From: Thermoguttaceae bacterium
GTDB lineage: Bacteria > Planctomycetota > Planctomycetia > Pirellulales > Thermoguttaceae
Direction of reading: 5' to 3'
Assembly: GCA_028695865.1 (NCBI GenBank)
Contig: JAQVID010000181.1
Coordinates: 1-6,572 of the forward strand
DNA length: 6,572 nucleotides
The notes under the pieces were generated by a model that was not told where the DNA came from, searched no databases, and saw nothing but the letters and a program-made list of their open reading frames with translations. Position numbers and translations under genes: made by a program. Shown here piece after piece: positions 1 to 5,786 of this stretch; the first letter of the stretch is position 1; every line of letters begins with the position of its first letter.

Positions 1-4
1 AGGT

Positions 5-17
5 TAGAATATATATT
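5..17 (+). promoter_or_regulatory. possible -10 region upstream of polA
   Basis: TAGAAT at 5-10 matches the sigma-70 -10 consensus at five of six positions, and TATATT follows at 12-17. Either would give an untranslated leader of roughly 50-60 nt before polA. The matching -35 element would lie left of the window edge, so it cannot be tested here. AT-rich hexamers like these arise by chance, so this is only a candidate. Confidence 0.2.
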
Positions 18-62
18 TGGCGGATTTTTTTGCCGGAGTTCGCCGTGAGCGTATCAAAAAAA

Positions 63-69
63 GAGGAAA
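63..69 (+). promoter_or_regulatory. Shine-Dalgarno site of polA
   Basis: GAGGAAA lies just upstream of the ATG at 73, with six bases between the GAGG core and the start codon. This supports 73 as the polA start. No competing in-frame ATG with a better site is visible downstream, and the 5' nuclease domain begins within the first residues. Confidence 0.6.
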
Positions 70-72
70 GTC

Positions 73-3054
73 ATGCCCATACCCGATCTGTCAGGAAAAG
101 TCGTTTGTGTACTCGATGCGCATGGAATCGTCTATCAGGTATTCCATTCGCTGACCGGAATGAGTAGTTCCCGGGGTGAACCAACCGGAGCGACATTCGG
201 ATTTGTTCGGGACGTCATGACCGTCATTGCCGACCTGAAAGCGGATTATGTTTTCTGCGCCTTCGATATGCCTGGGCCCACGTTTCGACATGAGCTTTAC
301 ACGCCGTACAAGGCGAATCGCCCGCCGATGCCAGATGATCTGCGAACTCAACTTGGCTTCATAAAAGACTTTACGTCGCCGCTTGGAATCGCGTCGCTTG
401 GTCTGTCCGGTTATGAGGCGGACGATCTTTTGGCGACATTGGCCCGTCAAACGACCGATGGGGGGGGGCGTGCTGTTCTGGTGACCGCCGACAAGGACGC
501 TCGTCAGCTCATTACGGAAAACGTTTCACTTTATAATTTGCGTAAACAGCAGTTGTATACCGCCAAAGAGCTTTTGCAGGACTGGGGGATTCGTCCCGAT
601 CAGGTTGTTGATTTTCAAACGTTGGTCGGCGACGCAACCGATAACGTTCCCGGCGTTCCTTTAATCGGTCCGAAATCGGCGGCCGAACTTCTTGTCAAGT
701 ATGATACATTGGAAGGTGTATTTGCTCATGTTGAAGAGTTGACGGGCAAGAAAAAAGAGAATCTCAAGGCGGCACGGGAAACGACAGACGTTTCCCGGCG
801 ACTGGTCAAACTGAAAGACGATGTACCGATCGAAATCAATTGGGAGGACGGGCGGTTTCATGGAGTCGACGTCAAGGGGCTTCGTCTTTTATTCAATTAT
901 TTTGGTTTTCGTTCTCTTGTTCCGAAGGCGGACCTGCTTGCGACTCAATTTGGCGAGTTGACCGATACGGTTTTACCGTCTTACGCGGTGCAACAGGGGA
1001 CGTTCGTTCCGGCAGAGCCGCAGTCAGCCGCGACGGTTAGCCCAAGTGAAACAGACGACGAAGCAGAAAAGTTGTTCCGGTGTTTGGCTGGCGATGAGGC
1101 CGATCCGAAGTCGTCTGGTCGGGCGATCATGCCGATTTCTGACATGAATGCCATGCTCAATACGTTCTATGAGACGCTTCCGCCGACCTTGGGACTGGCT
1201 GAAGAGCTTACGTGTAATCTGGTTGACACAGAGGAACTGCTTGACTCGTTTTTGGAAGAGCTTGGGAGGCAGAGTATATTCAGTGTGGATTTGGAAACGA
1301 CGTCGGTTCATCCGCGAGCGGCCCAAATTGTCGGCATTGCAATCAGTTTCGACACGGCGACCGGATGGTATATTCCGATTATGGGTCCGCTGGGAAGCGA
1401 GTGTTTGGATTTAGCGTTTGTTCTGGAACGATTGCGACCTTGTCTTGAATCGCAGACAATTGGCAAAGTTGGTCAGAATATCAAATACGATATGATCGTG
1501 TTTCGCAATGCCGGTATTCAGTTGCGAGGCGTGCTCTTCGATACGATGGTCGCTGATTATCTTTTGCGAACGGGAGAACGGAATCACAATCTTGACGACA
1601 TGGCCGAATTTTATCTTAATTATGAAACGGTCAAAATCGACGCGTTAATTGGTTCGGGCAAGAATCAGAAAAAAATGAACGAAGTCCCTACCGATGTTGT
1701 CGCGGACTATGCCGGAGAAGACGCGTATGTCGCTTGGGCCCTCTTCCCGATTCTTCTGCGGGAACTGAAAAAAGATTCGCGGCTCATGAAGCTTATGACC
1801 GAAGTAGAGTTGCCGCTGGTCGAAGTTCTTGCCGATATGGAATATGAAGGGATTCGGATCGATCCGTCGGGATTGCGGTCGCTTGCCCGGGTATTTCAGG
1901 ATAAAATTGACCTTACCGAAAAGCAGATTCGCGACGCGGTTCACCAGGTGGAGCCGAACGCGGGGTTTGCCGATTCGTTCAATTTGAATTCGCCGCTTCA
2001 GTTACAGCGGATTCTTTTCGACGACTTGCATCTGCCGGTTATTCGCCGGACGAAAACAGGACGCAGTACGGATATTGAAGTGCTTGAAGAGTTGGCCCCG
2101 CTTCACCCGCTGCCGAATATGATAATCCAGCACCGCCAATTGACGAAACTTCAGAACACCTATGTTGTACCGCTTGTTCAACTTGCCTATCCGGCGACAG
2201 GTCGCATTCACGCGTCGTTTAATCAGGTGGTCACGGCAACGGGGCGTTTGAGTTCGAGTGACCCGAATCTGCAAAACATTCCCATTCGAAGCGAAGAAGG
2301 GCGACTGATTCGAACCGGATTTGTTCCGGATGCCACGCGAGGATTTGATACGATCGTGTCGTGTGATTACAGTCAAATAGAGCTTCGCGTTTTGGCTCAT
2401 TTCTCGCGCGACAAACACATGACGGAAGCCTTTGCGGCAGACGAGGATATTCACACGCATGTCGCCAGTCGTTTGTTTGATGTTCCTTTGGACATGGTAA
2501 CGTCGGAAATGCGGCGTAAAGCCAAAGCGGTGAACTTTGGTCTGGTATACGGGCAGTCGGCCTTTGGCCTTTCGAAAGCGATTTCGATTCCGCGAGACGA
2601 AGCGGCCGCGTATATTCGTTCGTTCTTCGAAACATATTCAGGAATCCAAGACTTTTTTGATCGGGTTCTGTTTGAGACGATTGAGCACGGTTACGCTTCG
2701 ACCATTTTGGGACGTAAACGTAAAATCGACGGGGTTCGACGCAAGCGTCCTTCCGGTCAACTGAACGAAGCGGAGCGAACGGCAATCAACACGGTTATTC
2801 AGGGGTCTGCCGCCGACCTGATGAAGTTGGCGATGGTTCGCGTCTTTCGTCGTTTGCACGACGCGGAGCACATTGCGCCGACGAAGGCAGACATGCTGCT
2901 CCAGATACACGACGAACTTGTTCTGGAAACGTCGAATGCTTACGCGGATGAATTGTCCGAACTGGTTGTTACTCTGATGCGAATGGACGATGTATTGTCT
3001 GTACCGCTAAAAGTCGATGTCGAAACCGGGCCAACCTGGGGAGACTTAAAATAG
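73..3054 (+). CDS. polA: DNA polymerase I with 5' nuclease, proofreading and polymerase domains
   Basis: Family A DNA polymerase, which fills gaps and removes RNA primers in replication and repair in the cytoplasm. The 993 residues fall into three parts. The 5' nuclease (about 8-300) has the metal-binding acids D15, D65, E115/D117/D118, D140/D142 and D187/D190, plus a helix-hairpin-helix at GVPLIGPKSA (about 194-203). The 3'-5' exonuclease (about 385-570) keeps all catalytic residues: D406 and E408 (DLE), D473 (NIKYD) and Y546/D550 (YAGED). The polymerase (about 575-993) has motif A DYSQIELR (D765), motif B with R814, K818, F822 and Y826, and motif C QIHDELVLE (H946, D947). A polar, acid-rich linker (about 300-380) helps make it longer than E. 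coli Pol I (928 residues). The start is backed by GAGG at 63-66. The stop is 22 nt before the next gene, so it probably heads an operon. An unbroken nine-G run lies at 460-468. Identity is secure. Confidence 0.98.
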   Translation: MPIPDLSGKVVCVLDAHGIVYQVFHSLTGMSSSRGEPTGATFGFVRDVMTVIADLKADYVFCAFDMPGPTFRHELYTPYKANRPPMPDDLRTQLGFIKDFTSPLGIASLGLSGYEADDLLATLARQTTDGGGRAVLVTADKDARQLITENVSLYNLRKQQLYTAKELLQDWGIRPDQVVDFQTLVGDATDNVPGVPLIGPKSAAELLVKYDTLEGVFAHVEELTGKKKENLKAARETTDVSRRLVKLKDDVPIEINWEDGRFHGVDVKGLRLLFNYFGFRSLVPKADLLATQFGELTDTVLPSYAVQQGTFVPAEPQSAATVSPSETDDEAEKLFRCLAGDEADPKSSGRAIMPISDMNAMLNTFYETLPPTLGLAEELTCNLVDTEELLDSFLEELGRQSIFSVDLETTSVHPRAAQIVGIAISFDTATGWYIPIMGPLGSECLDLAFVLERLRPCLESQTIGKVGQNIKYDMIVFRNAGIQLRGVLFDTMVADYLLRTGERNHNLDDMAEFYLNYETVKIDALIGSGKNQKKMNEVPTDVVADYAGEDAYVAWALFPILLRELKKDSRLMKLMTEVELPLVEVLADMEYEGIRIDPSGLRSLARVFQDKIDLTEKQIRDAVHQVEPNAGFADSFNLNSPLQLQRILFDDLHLPVIRRTKTGRSTDIEVLEELAPLHPLPNMIIQHRQLTKLQNTYVVPLVQLAYPATGRIHASFNQVVTATGRLSSSDPNLQNIPIRSEEGRLIRTGFVPDATRGFDTIVSCDYSQIELRVLAHFSRDKHMTEAFAADEDIHTHVASRLFDVPLDMVTSEMRRKAKAVNFGLVYGQSAFGLSKAISIPRDEAAAYIRSFFETYSGIQDFFDRVLFETIEHGYASTILGRKRKIDGVRRKRPSGQLNEAERTAINTVIQGSAADLMKLAMVRVFRRLHDAEHIAPTKADMLLQIHDELVLETSNAYADELSELVVTLMRMDDVLSVPLKVDVETGPTWGDLK

Positions 3055-3076
3055 GATGCAAAGGATGGGTATTTCC

Positions 3077-3691
3077 ATGAAAACGAGTATGTTTGTCGTG
3101 TTACTGCTCCTCTTGGCAGGAACATTTCGAATCGGTGCTCAAGAGATTCTTTTCGAGGATCGGTTTGAAGGCGGTGTGAAGCCGGGTTGGACCTGGCTTC
3201 GCGGCAACAGTGCCAGCGTCCGATACAATAAAGGGCTTGAGATTCGTAACGAAGCCGCTCCGGAAGATCAGGCAAGTAATGTTTTGTGTCGTCGGGCCGA
3301 TTTTCTTGGCCGCGGTTCAATTCGCATCGAGACGTCTGTCTTGCAATCAACGGTGCCTACCCGCCAATATCAGCAGTGTGGGATTTTTTGGCGACGTTCC
3401 GGTGCTGTTGTGTTCAAGCTTGTTCATGAACTGGTTGACGGTAAAATGTATATTTTCCCGGGCAAGGTTCCTGTCGACTCCAATAATGTCCGTTTGCGAA
3501 TGACGATCAGTGGTCCTGACGTCGTTGCCGAGTTTTGTGTTGAAGGCGAAGGGACTTTCCGACGGGTCTACGAAGGACGCCTCGATGCTCAGGGCACTGA
3601 TGAAGTTTGTCTGCAATGCAACGGCGGACCAGCCGATTCTGAACATTGGGTTTTGTTCCATACTTTCTCCGTTACCCGTACCGACGACTGA
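3077..3691 (+). CDS. secreted DUF1349-like (concanavalin A-like fold) protein
   Basis: A 204-residue exported protein of unproven function. The first 21 residues form a clear signal peptide: a lysine at position 2, a VVLLLLLAG core, and probable cleavage after A21 in IGA-Q. The mature part looks like the DUF1349/concanavalin A-like jelly-roll family. It has the usual opening EDRF-x4-KPGWTW (about 27-40), an LEIRNEA strand (54-60), the central QQCGIFWRR strand (99-107), VRLRMTIS (138-145), and a closing WVLFHTFSV strand. Related domains occur in carbohydrate-associated secreted proteins of planctomycetes, but no catalytic residues can be assigned. Five cysteines (71, 101, 154, 178, 181) remain in the mature protein. 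I chose the ATG at 3077 because it begins the signal peptide and AAAGG lies 12 nt upstream. In-frame ATGs at 3056 and 3065 would add seven or four residues and are less likely. It follows polA by 22 nt. Family call moderately sure. Confidence 0.82.
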   Translation: MKTSMFVVLLLLLAGTFRIGAQEILFEDRFEGGVKPGWTWLRGNSASVRYNKGLEIRNEAAPEDQASNVLCRRADFLGRGSIRIETSVLQSTVPTRQYQQCGIFWRRSGAVVFKLVHELVDGKMYIFPGKVPVDSNNVRLRMTISGPDVVAEFCVEGEGTFRRVYEGRLDAQGTDEVCLQCNGGPADSEHWVLFHTFSVTRTDD

Positions 3692-3704
3692 TACCGACGA
3701 CTTA
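3679..3704 (+). repeat. 13-bp tandem duplication at a stop/start junction
   Basis: TACCGACGACTGA (3679-3691) is followed directly by TACCGACGACTTA (3692-3704); 12 of 13 positions match. The first copy holds the TGA stop of the secreted protein, and the second ends with the first base of the transferase ATG. No purine-rich Shine-Dalgarno sequence is visible in front of that ATG. With only one copy present, the upstream frame would read through to a TGA at 3705-3707 that overlaps the transferase start as ATGA. Confidence 0.85.
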
Positions 3705-4852
3705 TGATGACTGCATGCTTTATTTCCGCTTTCTGCTTCTGTTTTGTTGTGAGTTGGTCAACTTGCCTGATGATTCGATATTTGGGGCCCCGCCTGGGAC
3801 TGATGGATCGACCCGGCGGACGAAAAATTCACGACCACGCCATACCGCTCGGCGGAGGAATCGGAATTTGGCTCGGTGTGGTTGTTCCGTTGGCCGTTTG
3901 TGTGGCCATGGCGTTTTATATCAATAACCAACTTCAGTCAGGCGTCGAAACGAAATGTCTGTTTGGCATGTCTTGCCTGCCGATTCCCGACTTTGTCTTG
4001 ACGCACCTGGGCGGCGTGTTGTATCAGAGTGGGCGACTCATTGAACTTCTCGGTTTGGGAACGGTGCTTCTTGTCTTGGGAACGCTCGACGATCGCTTTG
4101 GTCTTTCCTGGAAGATTCGTATTCTTGTTCAGTTGCTTGTCGCTTCGATTGCCGTGTTTCGCGGGTGGCATGCGACGGTGTTTTGCGATGTGCCCTGGCT
4201 TACGTCCATTTTGAGTGTACTTTGGATTGTCGCTTTAATCAATTCGTTTAATATGCTCGACAATATGGACGGACTCTCCGGAGGCGTGGCGTTTATTTGC
4301 AGTGCTTTTCTGGTCGCCGTACTGTTGGAATTTACGGTCAATCCGCTTTCGGGTCAGCCGCAACTGTTTTTGGCCGGGCTTCTCGTTTTACTCATGGGAG
4401 CGATTGCCGGTTTTCTCGTGCACAACAGTCCAAACGCGCGGCTCTTCATGGGCGATGGCGGTGCTTATTTCATTGGATTTCTTCTGGCGACAACGACTCT
4501 TTCAGCGACGTTTGTTTCAGAGGCTGCGCCGCGTCAGGCGATTTTCGTTCCTTTGTGTATTTTCGCGGTTCCGCTTTACGATATTACGAGTGTGATTTTT
4601 ATTCGTCTGTCAGCCGGCAAGAGTCCGTTCGTCGGAGATCGTAATCATTACTCGCACAGACTGGTCGCGTTGGGGCTTTCCCGGACAGGGGCTGTGCTCA
4701 CGATTTATCTTACGACGACGGTGTGTTCCATTGGAGCTTTGTTTCTTTATCAGGTCAGTTGGTTCTCCGCGTGTCTTGTGCTGGGGCAAGTATTGCTCAT
4801 TCTTTTATTGGTCGCGATTTTGGAGTTCTCCGGACGCAAAAAACAGGTATGA
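3704..4852 (+). CDS. WecA/TagO/MraY-superfamily glycosyl-1-phosphate transferase
   Basis: Integral membrane enzyme (382 aa) that transfers a sugar-1-phosphate, probably GlcNAc-1-P, from a UDP-sugar to undecaprenyl phosphate on the cytoplasmic face. This is the first step of lipid-linked surface polysaccharide or wall-polymer synthesis. Landmarks in order: the cytoplasmic loop RLGLMDRPGGRKIH (30-43); LDD with D129/D130; the signature N-x2-N-x2-D-x2-DGL (N180, N183, D186, D189); FMGDGG with the conserved D251; and DRNHYSHRL (312-320) at the WecA His-rich site. About ten hydrophobic segments are visible. It is more WecA/TagO-like than MraY, because the last motif is the WecA type and the upstream and downstream genes are not murein genes. 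The exact sugar cannot be told, so no symbol is given. ATG at 3704 and 3707 are both possible starts; neither has an obvious Shine-Dalgarno site, so coupling to the upstream gene is likely. A loop of about 40 residues (72-111) contains C85 and C91. Confidence 0.93.
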   Translation: MMTACFISAFCFCFVVSWSTCLMIRYLGPRLGLMDRPGGRKIHDHAIPLGGGIGIWLGVVVPLAVCVAMAFYINNQLQSGVETKCLFGMSCLPIPDFVLTHLGGVLYQSGRLIELLGLGTVLLVLGTLDDRFGLSWKIRILVQLLVASIAVFRGWHATVFCDVPWLTSILSVLWIVALINSFNMLDNMDGLSGGVAFICSAFLVAVLLEFTVNPLSGQPQLFLAGLLVLLMGAIAGFLVHNSPNARLFMGDGGAYFIGFLLATTTLSATFVSEAAPRQAIFVPLCIFAVPLYDITSVIFIRLSAGKSPFVGDRNHYSHRLVALGLSRTGAVLTIYLTTTVCSIGALFLYQVSWFSACLVLGQVLLILLLVAILEFSGRKKQV

Positions 4853-4914
4853 CCGGGGACTTGCCCATCGCGACACTTGCTTACCCGATATTGTTGCACG
4901 GAAACTTCTGGTTG

Positions 4915-5727
4915 TCACGGAAGAATGGCGATCGGGCGAACGGGTGAGCCGTCCGCTTGCTCAATGGCCAGCGGCGGGCACGACAAGAGAAAGACTTTTG
5001 ATTCGTCCCAATCGACTGTTTTTGAAAACGGCGCGATTCGCAGTCCGTTGGGATTGGCATCGCTGTCGGAAGGCAGTGTGAAGGCTGGAAGACGATCCAA
5101 ATGGGCAAGACATTCAAGTGGCAGGATCGGTGGTCTTTTCCCTAACAGAATACGATGACACATACGGTCGGCGTGAAGTGTTTCGACATCAAGCTTTTGC
5201 ACTGAATTTTCAGGCATGTTGTCCGGAGAGAGACTCGAAAGGGAAGGGGACTCCAGTCCGAGTATCATGAGCGGAAAGCCGGTGAGCCAGGAGGCCGCTT
5301 CGACCGTCAAAGCGGGAAAGCCGCAATAGAATTCTCGCGAACCAAAGTACCTGCTCCATCCGGTACGCAGGAGAACTCGCGGGGCATGGTAAAAAATATC
5401 ACGAAACGGCTGAAGGAGGTCAAGGTCAATGATAAACGGTACGGAGCCGGAGTCGAACGGAGTCAAATCAATCACGACGGCTGGTCCATGGAAATAATCC
5501 AGCGGAATATCCAGACAGGTTTCGCCGTCGACAAAGGCGTGAAAAGGGAAATCAAGATGTGTTCCCAAATGACTTCCGAGGACAAAAGCCGAAACGCGAT
5601 AACCGTCAATGTCGTGATCCGCGACAATCTGATGCCGGAAAATTTCGTCGCCGGGATAGACCGGCATTCCCTCTTTTACGGTATGGGACAGATCGATTAT
5701 TTCGTTCTCGTTACTGGTTTTGTCCAT
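4915..5727 (-). CDS. cyclase-family metal-dependent hydrolase (kynurenine formamidase-like)
   Basis: A 270-residue cytoplasmic enzyme of the cyclase family (PF04199), which includes bacterial kynurenine formamidase KynB and isatin hydrolase; members hydrolyse amide or related bonds with bound divalent metal. The N-terminus starts at once with IIDLSHTVKEGMPVYPGD (10-27). The metal-site signature H-x-GTH-x-D-x-P-x-H follows with H53, H57, D59 and H63. Two late conserved residues are also present: H191 in CHRILL and E205 in LPLECL. The chain ends in the family-typical GSPVRPIAIL. Differences from common members: the usual G-[IV]-D-T-x-S segment reads GLESPS (157-162), and about 30 extra residues (215-244) sit between the LDRLP helix and the final strand. 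No other tryptophan-degradation gene is nearby, so the substrate is open. GGGGG at 5732-5736 is a plausible but non-canonical ribosome site. It lies 59 nt downstream of the repeat-protein gene and converges on the transferase. Confidence 0.93.
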   Translation of the reverse strand: MDKTSNENEIIDLSHTVKEGMPVYPGDEIFRHQIVADHDIDGYRVSAFVLGSHLGTHLDFPFHAFVDGETCLDIPLDYFHGPAVVIDLTPFDSGSVPFIIDLDLLQPFRDIFYHAPRVLLRTGWSRYFGSREFYCGFPALTVEAASWLTGFPLMILGLESPSLSSLSPDNMPENSVQKLDVETLHADRMCHRILLGKRPPILPLECLAHLDRLPAFTLPSDSDANPNGLRIAPFSKTVDWDESKVFLLSCPPLAIEQADGSPVRPIAILP

Positions 5728-5734
5728 GGAACCC

Positions 5735-5760
5735 CCGGGCTGACCCGGTAAGAGTCAGCC
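5735..5760 (-). promoter_or_regulatory. overlapping inverted repeats in the cyclase leader
   Basis: GGCTGAC (5738-5744) and GTCAGCC (5754-5760) form a perfect 7-bp stem with a 9-nt loop. CCGGG (5735-5739) and CCCGG (5744-5748) form a second 5-bp, all-GC stem with a 4-nt loop. They share bases, so only one can form. The second stem takes up two bases of the G-run (5732-5736) that may serve as the cyclase ribosome site. Neither stem is followed by a T-run on either strand, so this is not a standard intrinsic terminator. A regulatory role is inference. Confidence 0.4.
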
Positions 5761-5777
5761 GCAAGTTAAAATGTCAA
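5748..5777 (-). promoter_or_regulatory. possible promoter before the cyclase gene
   Basis: On the minus strand a perfect TTGACA hexamer lies at 5777-5772. With a 17-18 nt spacer the -10 position reads CTCTTA or TCTTAC (at best three of six consensus matches), which is weak. It would give a very short leader before the ATG at 5727 and a start point inside the inverted repeat. The cyclase may equally be transcribed from upstream together with the repeat-protein gene. Confidence 0.18.
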
Positions 5778-5786
5778 CGCGACGTT

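Noticed and set aside
19..44. GGCG/CGCC inverted repeat with a seven-T run before polA, as a terminator
   Set aside because: The stem is only 4 bp and the T-run lies inside the loop rather than after the stem. Any true terminator stem would lie outside the window.
2231..2785. 184-codon open frame antisense to the polA polymerase domain
   Set aside because: It lies wholly against conserved polA motifs A and B. The translation is basic and of no recognisable family, with no ribosome site. It is a by-product of polA codon use.
3056..3076. Earlier ATG starts (3056, 3065) for the secreted protein
   Set aside because: They would place extra residues in front of a clean Lys-plus-hydrophobic signal peptide, and 3056 lies only one base after the polA stop. 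ATG at 3077 fits better, though 3065 cannot be fully excluded.
4853..4914. Bidirectional terminator between the convergent genes
   Set aside because: I found no stem of useful length followed by a T-run on either strand in this 62-nt gap.
4849..4947. 32-codon frame starting with an ATGA overlap at the transferase stop
   Set aside because: The overlap is suggestive of coupling, but the peptide is short, has no domain or clear membrane segment, and runs into the antisense cyclase 3' end. Most likely chance.
5386..5751. 121-codon plus-strand frame opposite the cyclase N-terminus
   Set aside because: It covers the well-supported metal-site motif of the cyclase on the other strand and has no family features or initiation signal.
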